64,000 nucleotides of DNA from DATMGU01 sp035555315 (lineage in GTDB: Bacteria; Pseudomonadota; Alphaproteobacteria; ATCC43930; CGMCC-115725). How positions within the stretch are numbered: position 1 is the first letter of the stretch; each line of letters opens with the position of its first letter. Position numbers and translations under genes: made by a program. Shown piece after piece: positions 17,717 through 25,597 of the stretch. Under the pieces are notes generated by a model. That model worked only from the letters and a program-made list of their open reading frames with translations, was not told the DNA's origin and did no database searches. The stretch spans positions 62,001-126,000 of the forward strand of contig DATMGU010000046.1 in assembly GCA_035555315.1 (NCBI GenBank). The letters run 5' to 3'.

Positions 17717-18706
17717 TCATCGACGCGTCTGTTTCCACCGGTCGAACGCTACGGCGAGCAACAGGATGCCGCCGCGGATAAGGTACTGATAGAAGGTCGG
17801 CACGTTGAGCAGGCTCATGGCGTTCTGCACGCTGCCCATGATCAAGACGCCGACCAGCACGCCCGAGATGGTCGCGACCCCGCCGGTCAGCGACACCCCG
17901 CCCAACACGCAGGCCGAGATTACCGCCAATTCCAATCCGACCGAAGTCTTAGGATCGCCCAACCCCATGCGCGAGGTCAGCAGAACGCCGGCCAGACCGG
18001 TCAGCAGGCCTTGCAGGGTGAATACGATGATCTTCAGCCGATCGACCGGTACCCCCGCCAGCCGCGCCGCCTCGGTATTGCCGCCGATCGCCAGCACGTT
18101 CTTGCCGAATGCCGTGAGGTTCAACAGCACGCCGAACACGACGAAGCTGATGATGGTTACCCAGACAGGCGCCGATAGGCCGAAGACGGAGGCGCTGCCC
18201 AGCAGGAAGAAATCATCTTGGCCGATCGGCAACGCATCGCCGTGGGAGGTGATGTAGGCGAGGCCGCGCACGATCTCCATGGTCGCAAGTGTCGCTATCA
18301 GCGAGTTGATCCTCAGCTTCGACACGATCACGCCGTTGACGAGGCCGATGACGCCGCCGGCCAGCACGCCACCGATGACACCGATCGTCGAGCTTTCCGT
18401 GGCGTTGGTGATCAGTGCCGCCGCGACCCCGGCGAAGGCCACGATGGAGGCGACCGACAGATCGACCTCGCCCAGGGCCAGGACCATCATCATGGTGACC
18501 GACACGGTGCCGATCAGCGTCACCGACAGCAGCAGGCCGATGATGTTGCGCTCGGTCATGAAGTTCGGCACGATCGCCGAGAAGGCTAGGAACAAGACGA
18601 CGAAGATGATGACGATGCCGGAGTTTTCAAGCCAACCGCGCAGCGTGGCGCCTCCGGTCTTGCGCGACACTTCCGGGGTGGTCGCGATATCGGCCTGAGA
18701 ACTCAT
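17717..18706 (-). CDS. araH: L-arabinose-type ABC transporter permease
   Basis: With ATG 18706 (AAAGG upstream) the permease has 329 residues and about nine hydrophobic segments. Family blocks are MMMVLALGEVDLSVASIVAF, LRINSLIATLATMEIVRGLAYI, GGNTEAARLAGVPVDR and GVSLTGGVATISGVLVG. The longer frame up to 18802 overlaps the ATPase gene and lacks family character. The symbol rests on its place after an AraF-type binding protein and its ATPase in one minus-strand operon; the permease alone cannot be told from RbsC-type relatives. Confidence 0.85.
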   Translation of the reverse strand: MSSQADIATTPEVSRKTGGATLRGWLENSGIVIIFVVLFLAFSAIVPNFMTERNIIGLLLSVTLIGTVSVTMMMVLALGEVDLSVASIVAFAGVAAALITNATESSTIGVIGGVLAGGVIGLVNGVIVSKLRINSLIATLATMEIVRGLAYITSHGDALPIGQDDFFLLGSASVFGLSAPVWVTIISFVVFGVLLNLTAFGKNVLAIGGNTEAARLAGVPVDRLKIIVFTLQGLLTGLAGVLLTSRMGLGDPKTSVGLELAVISACVLGGVSLTGGVATISGVLVGVLIMGSVQNAMSLLNVPTFYQYLIRGGILLLAVAFDRWKQTRR

Positions 18707-18758
18707 CCGATGATGCCTTTGCTGATAGTCCGGTATCGCTTCCGTCTCTCGATGCGGG

Positions 18759-20264
18759 TCATGTGGGCAGTGCCATGGTGAGCAGCCGTTCCGGCGTCGC
18801 ATTCGCCCGGTCGACGATGCCGACCAAGCGGCCTTGCCGCATCACGGCGATCCGATCGCAGACCGACATGACCTCGGACAGGTCGCTCGAAACGACGATA
18901 ATGCCTTTGCCTTGCTCGGCCAGGCTATAGAAGATCGAATAAATATCGCTGCGGGCGCCGACATCGATGCCGCGCGTCGGTTCGTCCATCACCAGCACCT
19001 TGATGGTCTCGGCCAGCCAGCGGGCGATGATGACCTTTTGCTGATTGCCTCCGGACAGCAGGGCGATGCGCGTTCGGGCGTTGCGGGTCTTGATTTTCAG
19101 CCGATCGATGAACCGGTTGGCATTCGTCGTCTCGCGGCCGGGATCGAGGAATATGCCGAGCCGGTTGAAGAACCGGCGACAGCTTATGTTGAGGTTGTCG
19201 GAGACGCCGGCGACCGGGAAGATGCCCTCCTGCTTGCGGTCTTCCGGGCAAAGGGCGATGCCGGCCCGGATCGCATCACCGGGCGTGGCGAAGCGGGTCG
19301 GCCGATCGTCCAGCCGAACCGTGCCGCCGCTGGCTCGGGTGGCCCCGCAGACGATTTTCATCAATTCGCTGCGACCGGCGCCGACCAGGCCGAAGAACCC
19401 CAGGATCTCGCCCTGCTTCAAGGTAAAGCTGACCGGTTCGACGACGCCCGGACCGATGACGTCCTGGGCCTCCAGCAAGGTCGGCCCATGCGGGCGGGGG
19501 CGATAGCCGTAGATGTCCTCGATCGCCCGGCCGACCATCCGGGTGACCAATTGGTCATGGGTGACGCCGCCGATCTCGTCATAGGTCTCGATCTTCTGGC
19601 CGTCGCGGAACACCGTGACCGCGTCGCAGAAATCGAACACCTCATCCATACGATGGGTAACGTAGATGATCGCCCGGCCCTCGTCGCGCAGCCGGAGGAT
19701 GATGCGCTTCAGGTTTTCGGTCTCGCGGATCGACAGGCTGCTGGTCGGCTCGTCGAAGGCGATAACCTTGGCGTCGCGTAGCAGCGCCTTGCCGATCTCG
19801 ACCATCTGGCGCTGACCGATCGGCAGGGATCTCACCCGTGTATCCGGGTCGATCGCCTCGCCCAAATCGCGCAGGATGGCGAGCGCCCGCTCGCGCAGCC
19901 GGCGGCGATGCAGCAGCCCGGCACGGACCGGCAGATGGCCGATCATCAGGTTCTCCGCCACCGTCATGTTGGGGACGAGATTGAGTTCCTGATAGATCAC
20001 CGCCAAACCGGCGGCCAGCGCCTCGCGGGCGTTGCGGAACACCCGGGGTTGCCCGTCGAGACGGATCGACCCCGAGGTCGGTGTATTGACGCCGCTCAAT
20101 ACCTTCAACAGCGTCGACTTGCCGGCGCCGTTCTCGCCCATCAGGGCGTGAACTTCGCCGGTCTTGACCCCGAAGCTGACCCGGTTCAGCGCTTTGACCC
20201 CAGGGAACTCCATCGAGATGTCGTCGAACGCCAGATAGGGCGCGCTTATCGCCGCTGTTGTCAC
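18759..20264 (-). CDS. araG: L-arabinose-type ABC transporter ATPase, two-domain
   Basis: The 501-residue protein has two ATPase halves. The first has GENGAGKSTLLKVLSGV, signature LPIGQRQMVEIGKAL and AFDEPTSSLS; the second has GLVGAGRSE, LSGGNQQKVIIARWL and VMDEPTRGIDVG. The length and the degenerate second Walker A fit AraG/RbsA/MglA. The start is GTG at 20264, just after a tandem repeat that separates it from the binding-protein gene. Its assignment to arabinose follows from the AraF-like neighbour. Confidence 0.88.
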   Translation of the reverse strand: MTTAAISAPYLAFDDISMEFPGVKALNRVSFGVKTGEVHALMGENGAGKSTLLKVLSGVNTPTSGSIRLDGQPRVFRNAREALAAGLAVIYQELNLVPNMTVAENLMIGHLPVRAGLLHRRRLRERALAILRDLGEAIDPDTRVRSLPIGQRQMVEIGKALLRDAKVIAFDEPTSSLSIRETENLKRIILRLRDEGRAIIYVTHRMDEVFDFCDAVTVFRDGQKIETYDEIGGVTHDQLVTRMVGRAIEDIYGYRPRPHGPTLLEAQDVIGPGVVEPVSFTLKQGEILGFFGLVGAGRSELMKIVCGATRASGGTVRLDDRPTRFATPGDAIRAGIALCPEDRKQEGIFPVAGVSDNLNISCRRFFNRLGIFLDPGRETTNANRFIDRLKIKTRNARTRIALLSGGNQQKVIIARWLAETIKVLVMDEPTRGIDVGARSDIYSIFYSLAEQGKGIIVVSSDLSEVMSVCDRIAVMRQGRLVGIVDRANATPERLLTMALPT

Positions 20265-20272
20265 GGTATGCC

Positions 20273-20302
20273 CAACTCGTTTCGGGCCAACTCGTTTCGG
20301 GC
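20273..20302. repeat. 15-bp perfect tandem duplication between araF and araG
   Basis: CAACTCGTTTCGGGC occurs twice in direct succession (20273-20287, 20288-20302). It fills most of the 46-base gap between the araF stop and the araG GTG. A duplication here changes the spacing and the mRNA context of the araG ribosome site, so it may tune the ratio of binding protein to ATPase. Confidence 0.75.
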
Positions 20303-20310
20303 CGTTGGGA

Positions 20311-21318
20311 TCACAGACCCAGCTTGGTCTTGACGGCCTGCCAATCGGCGCGGGTCATCAACTCGCCGGTGGTCTCGGTCAGCAGCGGCGGCTCGGTGCC
20401 GTCCTTGATCCATTTCACCAGGTTGACCGCGGTCTCGCGGCCGTGCCGGGTCGAGCTTACCGCGATCGTGCCGAAGAAGCCGGTCGGCTGCGACTTCTGG
20501 AATTCGGCGAAGGCGGCGCCCGAACCGTTGATGCCGACGCCGATGACATCGGTCGCCGGGATCTTGAACTGCTCGGTGGCGCGCACGCCACCCAGCACGC
20601 TTTCCTCGTTCAGCGCGTAGATCACCCATTTCTTGAACTGGCTCTGCTTGGCCAGCACCGGCGAGGCCGCGGCGAAACCGCTTTCCGTGTCGGTCGAGCG
20701 CTGCGGTGCGTCGAAGATGTTGTCCTTGAGAAAGCCCGCCGCAAGCAGCGCCTTGGTGGCGCCGTCGGTCCGCTCCTTCGCGGTCGGCAGCTCGTAATTG
20801 CTCAGCCGGATCGCGCCGACCTCCTCGGGCTTCCAGCCACGCCGCTTCATCTCGGCGGCGATCGTCTCGCCGACCTGGGCGCCGATTTTGCCGCCCGACA
20901 TGCCGAGATGCGGCACCGCCGAAATCGGCTTGCCCGATCCGTCGACGAACTGATCGTCGACCGTCACAACCTTCATCCCCGCGGCCTTCGCCCGTGCCGA
21001 AATCGCCGAACCCAGCCGAACATCGGGCGGGCAGATCACGAAACCCTTGGCACCCTGGGAGGCGAGATTGTCGATGGCGTTCAGCACCTTTTCGCCGTCG
21101 GTCCCGTCGAGTTTCACGACGGTGAAGCCCATCTCCTTGCCGGCCGCTTCGGCGGCGTTCTGCTCGTTGATGAACCAGGCTTGCTCGGGCAGCTTCACGA
21201 TAAAGCCGATCTTGATCGGATCGGCGGCGTGACTGGTTGTGACGCCCAGCGCCAAGCCGCCCAGGGCCAAGGCGCCCACCGTCGCGGCGGTGATGGTGTG
21301 TTTCCAGTTTTTGAGCAT
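20311..21318 (-). CDS. araF: L-arabinose ABC transporter periplasmic binding protein
   Basis: From ATG 21318 (GGGAGG upstream) the precursor has 335 residues with a signal peptide of about 31 (ending TSHAA). The mature protein tracks E. coli AraF: GFIVKLPEQAWFINE, DGEKVLNAIDNLASQGAKGF, CPPDVRLGSAI, AVDDQF-like TVDDQFVDGSGKP, LGGVRATEQF and VGINGSGAAF. It binds L-arabinose (relatives also take D-fucose or D-galactose). It is the first gene of the minus-strand arabinose operon and is divergent from a LysR gene. Confidence 0.92.
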   Translation of the reverse strand: MLKNWKHTITAATVGALALGGLALGVTTSHAADPIKIGFIVKLPEQAWFINEQNAAEAAGKEMGFTVVKLDGTDGEKVLNAIDNLASQGAKGFVICPPDVRLGSAISARAKAAGMKVVTVDDQFVDGSGKPISAVPHLGMSGGKIGAQVGETIAAEMKRRGWKPEEVGAIRLSNYELPTAKERTDGATKALLAAGFLKDNIFDAPQRSTDTESGFAAASPVLAKQSQFKKWVIYALNEESVLGGVRATEQFKIPATDVIGVGINGSGAAFAEFQKSQPTGFFGTIAVSSTRHGRETAVNLVKWIKDGTEPPLLTETTGELMTRADWQAVKTKLGL

Positions 21319-21426
21319 GGGGTCGGCCTCCCTCTGTTTTGTTCGGCCCGCCATTCAGCGGCGGTTGTCGACTGGACGTTAAGAGTCCTTCGGTATAACC
21401 GTCCAATACATTTTTTCGAAATATTG

Positions 21427-21442
21427 ATATCTATATAGATAT
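21427..21442. promoter_or_regulatory. 16-bp perfect palindrome in the araF-lysR intergenic region
   Basis: ATATCTATATAGATAT is perfectly self-complementary and lies in an AT-rich block between the divergent araF and LysR genes. It overlaps an upstream ATG (21441) that lacks a ribosome site. It may be a binding site for the LysR protein (T-N11-A types are AT-rich and symmetrical) or part of the divergent -10 elements. Confidence 0.5.
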
Positions 21443-21470
21443 GTATGGTCTAGCCGAAGGATGCCGTCCC

Positions 21471-22427
21471 TTGAAACGTCTGCCTGTCGACTGGTTTTTG
21501 CGCATTCGCTTGAAACTGCGGCATCTGCAATTGTTTCTGGCCCTCGACGACCACCGCAACCTGCATCGCGCCGCCGCCAGCCTCCATATCTCACAGCCGG
21601 CCGCGTCCAAACTGCTGGGCGAGGTCGAGGAGATGCTGGATGTTCGGTTGTTCGAGCGTCTGCCGCGTGGCGTCGAACCCAATACCTATGGCGAGATCCT
21701 GATCCGCCACGCCCGCATGATCTTGTCCCAATTGGCTCAGGCGGGCGAAGAGATCGAGTCGCTGAACAGAGGTGATAGCGGTGTCACCTCGATCGGCACG
21801 GTCAATGCGCCGGCGGTCGAGTTGGTCGCCCCGGCGGTCGAACGCGTGCATCGCCTGCAACCGCGCCTGCAGATCAACGTCCAGGTCGATACCAGCGATG
21901 TGCTGGCCCAGCGCGTGTTGGACGGCAAGCTCGATTTCGCGCTGGCCCGCATCCCGGTGGATTTCGATCCGGCGGCGTTTTTCTATGACGAGATCAGCGA
22001 CGAGAAGCTGTGCTTCATTTGTCGCGCCGGGCATCCGCTGCTGGCTCGCGAGGCCGTCACCTTGAGCGATCTCGACGGGCACAGCTGGGTCTTGCAGCCG
22101 CGCGGTACCCTGCTGCGCCGCAAGATCGACGAGATGTTCCGTTCCCGCGCCCAGCCCTTGCCGGAGCGGGTGATCACCACCGCCTCCGTCATGGTCACCA
22201 TGGCGGTGGTCGGCAAGACGGACGCGCTCTCGGTCATCCCCGTGGCGGTGGCGGCGCTGTATCGCTCGCCCGGCCGCTACGCGGTGCTGCCCTTCGCCGA
22301 ACCCTTCGCGGTCGAGCCCTTTGGCGTGCTGCGCCTGAAGGATCGCGCCTTGTCGCCCGGCGCCTTGACATTGTTGCGGGCGATCGGCGCCATCGCCTGG
22401 CCCGGGCGGGCGGCGCTCGTGCGGTGA
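21471..22427 (+). CDS. LysR-family regulator, GbpR-like
   Basis: The 318-residue product has an N-terminal helix-turn-helix (LKLRHLQLFLALDDHRNLHRAAASL, read in two parts, then ISQPAASKLLGEVEE) and a substrate-binding effector domain. I choose TTG 21471 because GAAGGA lies nine bases upstream and the resulting KRLPVDWFLRIRLKLRHL start is typical; the ATG at 21441 has no ribosome site and falls in the palindrome. GbpR-type LysR proteins control sugar-binding-protein genes from a divergent position, so it probably responds to arabinose/galactose and regulates araF. Confidence 0.85.
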   Translation: MKRLPVDWFLRIRLKLRHLQLFLALDDHRNLHRAAASLHISQPAASKLLGEVEEMLDVRLFERLPRGVEPNTYGEILIRHARMILSQLAQAGEEIESLNRGDSGVTSIGTVNAPAVELVAPAVERVHRLQPRLQINVQVDTSDVLAQRVLDGKLDFALARIPVDFDPAAFFYDEISDEKLCFICRAGHPLLAREAVTLSDLDGHSWVLQPRGTLLRRKIDEMFRSRAQPLPERVITTASVMVTMAVVGKTDALSVIPVAVAALYRSPGRYAVLPFAEPFAVEPFGVLRLKDRALSPGALTLLRAIGAIAWPGRAALVR

Positions 22428-22451
22428 GGGGATTGCCGGCGGCATAAAGCT

Positions 22452-22550
22452 TTACTGGTGGGACGCGGCGCGAAACAGCATCGCATCCATCTCATCGGCG
22501 ACCTGCTCGAACCGTCCCATGAGCACGGCGAGCGTCACCGGATCAAGCAT
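22452..22550 (-). pseudogene. Truncated N-terminus of a hydantoinase B/oxoprolinase gene
   Basis: A 32-codon frame starts at ATG 22550 after a GGAG and reads LDPVTLAVLMGRFEQVADE and then MDAMLFRAA before SHQ and a stop. This matches the very start of the hydantoinase B/N-methylhydantoinase family, where proteins normally exceed 500 residues. After FRAA the family sequence is lost, and the LysR gene ends 24 bases beyond the stop. It follows the LeuC/LeuD-like pair in the same direction, so it looks like what remains of a longer operon after a deletion. Confidence 0.65.
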
Positions 22551-22575
22551 TGCTCCATCCCTTTTAGGCTCGAGC

Positions 22576-23097
22576 TTAAGCCCTTTTTGCCAATCGCTTG
22601 GCCAGATGCGGCAGCAAGCCGCCATCGGCGATCATCGTCATCAGATGGTCCGGCAAGGGCTCGCAGGTCCAGGAACGGCCGGTGTCTTGGCCGGCGCCGT
22701 CCAACTCTCGTGCGCGGCCGGCGATCGGATCGACCGCCAGGCGGATGCCCGACGGGATCTCCACGGCTGCCGGGCAGACCAGCACGGGCAGGCCCAGATT
22801 GAGCGCGTTGCGGTAGAAGATGCGCGCGAAGCTGCGTGCCAGGACCGCCGCGATGCCGAGCGTCAGCAGTACCTGGGCAGCCTGTTCGCGCGACGAGCCG
22901 GTGCCGAAATTGCCGCCGGCGACGATGACGTCGCCGGGCCTCACGCGGGTGGCGAAACCTGGATCGAGCGCTTCCAGACAGGCCGCCGCCAAGTCGTCGA
23001 TCGGCCGTTTCATCAGGCGGCCCGGCGCCAGCATATCCGTGTCGATGCCGTCGCCGAAGCGATGCACCACGCCGCCGCCCGTCCGCTCGCCGCTCAT
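22576..23097 (-). CDS. Aconitase-family small subunit (LeuD-like)
   Basis: The 173-residue swivel-domain protein has GDGIDTDMLAPGR, the active-site block GGNFGTGSSREQA and FYRNALNLGLP, all typical of 3-isopropylmalate-dehydratase small subunits. It starts four bases inside the large-subunit gene, so both are made together. The pair probably carries out hydro-lyase isomerisation of a 2- or 3-hydroxy diacid. No leuA or leuB is near, so a catabolic or specialised substrate (for example dimethylmalate-like) is as likely as leucine synthesis. Confidence 0.85.
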   Translation of the reverse strand: MSGERTGGGVVHRFGDGIDTDMLAPGRLMKRPIDDLAAACLEALDPGFATRVRPGDVIVAGGNFGTGSSREQAAQVLLTLGIAAVLARSFARIFYRNALNLGLPVLVCPAAVEIPSGIRLAVDPIAGRARELDGAGQDTGRSWTCEPLPDHLMTMIADGGLLPHLAKRLAKRA

Positions 23098-24356
23098 GCC
23101 ACGAAGTCCCGCGGGTCCGCGATCCGACCCAGCACGGCGGAGGCGGCCACCGTATAGGGCGAACCCAGATAGACCTTGGCGCTATGCGCGCCCATGCGGC
23201 CCTTGAAGTTGCGGGCGGTCGACGAGATGCATACCTCGTTCTCCGCCAGGACGCCGGCGCCATAGCCGGCACAGGCGCCGCAGCCGCTGGACAGTAGGAT
23301 AGCACCCGCCCCGGTCAAGGTCGCGAGCGTCCCATCGGCGGCGGCCTCCGTGGTGATCCGGGTCGAGGCGGGTGCGATCAGCAGCCGCACGCCGGCGGCG
23401 ACCTGTCGCCCGGCCAGGACGCGCGCCGCCATCTTGAGGTCGACCAGCTTCGCCCCGGTGCAGGCGCCGATATAGGCCTGGTCGATCGCGACGCAGCCGT
23501 GGTCGTCGACCGGCGCCGAATTCGTCGGGCTATGCGGTGCCGCCACCTGCGGGGCGAGTACGGAAGCGTCGAACCGGTGGACCGCCTCGTATTGGGCGCC
23601 GGGGCTATCGGCCCAGTCGGCGACATCCATCATCTCGCCCGCATCGGTCGCGGCGAGCGCCTCCGCCGTCATCCGGTCGGGTGCGATGATGCCTGTTTTG
23701 GCGCCCAGCTCCGCCGACATGTTGCACAGGGTCATCCGTTCGGTCATCGGCAGCGCCGCGATCGCCGGTCCGGCATACTGTACGACCTTGTAGGTCGCCG
23801 AATCGAGACCGAGGGTGCGGCACAGATGCAGCATCATATCCTTGGCGGCCACGGCGGGGCCGAGATGGCCGGACCATTCCAGCCGCAGGGTGGGCGGCAC
23901 CCGCACCCAGATCTCGCCGGTCGCCAGCACGCCCGCCATCTCGGTGGCGCCGATGCCGATCATCACGGCCCCCCAGGCGCCGCCGGTCGGCGAATGGCTG
24001 TCGCCGCCGACCGCGAACATGCCGGGCCGGATCAACCCGCGCTCCGGCAGCACCACATGGCAGATCCCCTGCATATCGTAGAACCGGGCGATGCCTTCGG
24101 CGCGCACCCATTTGCGGGTGAGGTCCAGGATCTCGGCGCTGTCCGCGTCGAAAGCCGGTACGTAATGGTCGCTTACCACCACGACTCTCTCCGGATCCCA
24201 GACACGGACGCCAAGCTGGTCAAGCATCGGCTTCACCCGCCGAGGCCCGCCGCTGTCATGCATCATAGCGAGATCGACCCGGCAGGTGACGATCTCGCCG
24301 GGAACCACCCGAACCCGGCCGGCCGCGCGGGCGATGATGCGTTCCGCGAGGGTCAT
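23094..24356 (-). CDS. Aconitase-family large subunit (LeuC-like)
   Basis: The 420-residue protein carries the iron-sulfur ligands of the family: Cys in AYIGACTGAKL and two in SSGCGACAGYGAG. Other blocks are DHYVP, GDSHSPTGGAWGA and NFKGRMGA. At 420 residues it belongs to the short archaeal/HACN-type LeuC group rather than the 470-residue enterobacterial form. It binds a [4Fe-4S] cluster and works with the overlapping small subunit. It begins 13 bases after the methyltransferase gene on the same strand, so it may share a transcript with polysaccharide genes upstream. Confidence 0.85.
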   Translation of the reverse strand: MTLAERIIARAAGRVRVVPGEIVTCRVDLAMMHDSGGPRRVKPMLDQLGVRVWDPERVVVVSDHYVPAFDADSAEILDLTRKWVRAEGIARFYDMQGICHVVLPERGLIRPGMFAVGGDSHSPTGGAWGAVMIGIGATEMAGVLATGEIWVRVPPTLRLEWSGHLGPAVAAKDMMLHLCRTLGLDSATYKVVQYAGPAIAALPMTERMTLCNMSAELGAKTGIIAPDRMTAEALAATDAGEMMDVADWADSPGAQYEAVHRFDASVLAPQVAAPHSPTNSAPVDDHGCVAIDQAYIGACTGAKLVDLKMAARVLAGRQVAAGVRLLIAPASTRITTEAAADGTLATLTGAGAILLSSGCGACAGYGAGVLAENEVCISSTARNFKGRMGAHSAKVYLGSPYTVAASAVLGRIADPRDFVA

Positions 24357-24369
24357 GGGGCGGCGGATC

Positions 24370-25365
24370 CTATCGTGGCCGTTGCAGGACGAAGACGCCC
24401 ATCAAATGCGGTTCGCGGGTGCCGCTGCAAGCCTGCATGACGTAGTCGGCATAGGGCTGGGCAGCAACCATGATGGCATCGGCGTCTTTCCTGCCATACC
24501 CCATGCAATAGCACAGGTAATCGCCCATGAAGCGGTCGAAGACCATCCGATCCTTTATGACCCGATCGGTTTCGAAATCTTCGAATTCATGATTGGAAAA
24601 AAACTGGGTCTCAAGTGACGCGGCTTTTGCCCAGTCGTAGATTTGCTCGGGGCGAAACAGATGCTTGTCCTCCCAGGCCGATTTATCCAGATCGACGCGA
24701 TTGTAGGCGGCCATGGTGTCCGCCATCTGCTGCGCCTTTTGCCGCTGTGTCGGCGTCAGTTGGTCCGCGGGGGCGTCGACAACGAAACGAGACAACATGC
24801 CCATCAACAGATACCCGCTGGCGCATGGTTCCTGAAAGATCAGCGCGCCGCCCGGGCGTAGCGTCGCCCCGGCGTCGCGGATGAACCGAGGAACATCGAG
24901 GAAGTGATGCAGGGCCGACCGGATGATGATGGCTGACAGGCTGGCGTTGGGAAGCCGGTCCATGTCCTCGTCCATCAAGGTGGCGAAGCGCGTGTTGGCC
25001 GGCAATGAGCCGTGATCCCGCAGCTTTGCCTTGGTCAGATCGAGGAAGGCTTGCGAACCGTCCGTAATGAGATAGGACGGGAATGCCAACGACCGACAAA
25101 GCCCGATGGTCAATTTCCCCGAGCCACATCCGAGTTCGAGCGCCGGGCCATCGAAATCCGCCTTGCAGGAACGAAGGAGATTGACGACGCCGCGCCCACT
25201 CGCTTCGTCCGAAGGATCGATTCCATAATAGCTGTCATATTCGCCTTCGGCGAACTGGTATGGCCGATTGGCGGAGATTAGCGAGACGCCACCATCGGAG
25301 GCATAGTTCGCAATCCAGCTCGGGAATGCATCGGTCGATCTATCTGCGGGGGCAACGAGACTCAT
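24370..25365 (-). CDS. Class I SAM-dependent methyltransferase
   Basis: The 331-residue protein has SAM motif I in LELGCGSGKLTIG, a downstream acidic TDGSQAF, the post-motif LHHFLDVPRFIRDAG and LRPGGALIFQEP. The N-terminal 55 residues and a C-terminal helical part (about residues 200-331) are unfamiliar and may bind the acceptor. It lies between the O-acetylation genes and the LeuC/LeuD pair on one strand, so its substrate could be a glycan or a lipid-linked sugar; this is inferred from position. Confidence 0.8.
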   Translation of the reverse strand: MSLVAPADRSTDAFPSWIANYASDGGVSLISANRPYQFAEGEYDSYYGIDPSDEASGRGVVNLLRSCKADFDGPALELGCGSGKLTIGLCRSLAFPSYLITDGSQAFLDLTKAKLRDHGSLPANTRFATLMDEDMDRLPNASLSAIIIRSALHHFLDVPRFIRDAGATLRPGGALIFQEPCASGYLLMGMLSRFVVDAPADQLTPTQRQKAQQMADTMAAYNRVDLDKSAWEDKHLFRPEQIYDWAKAASLETQFFSNHEFEDFETDRVIKDRMVFDRFMGDYLCYCMGYGRKDADAIMVAAQPYADYVMQACSGTREPHLMGVFVLQRPR

Positions 25366-25597
25366 GATGTTAGCTCCGAAGCAGTGGGTGTGCGGGGGGA
25401 GATACCCGACGCGGCGTCTGGGGACCCGCCGGGGGCGTCGCAGCGCGTCGAAGGTTTAAACCAAGAACAGGTTGCCGATCCACTGCTGTTCGGGTTACCC
25501 AGCGATCCCAGTCCATCACCCAGCCACCGATTTATAGAAAGGTGTGGGAGAAACGGAAAGGGTCAGGACCGAAAAGGTCTACAGAATCTACATTTTT

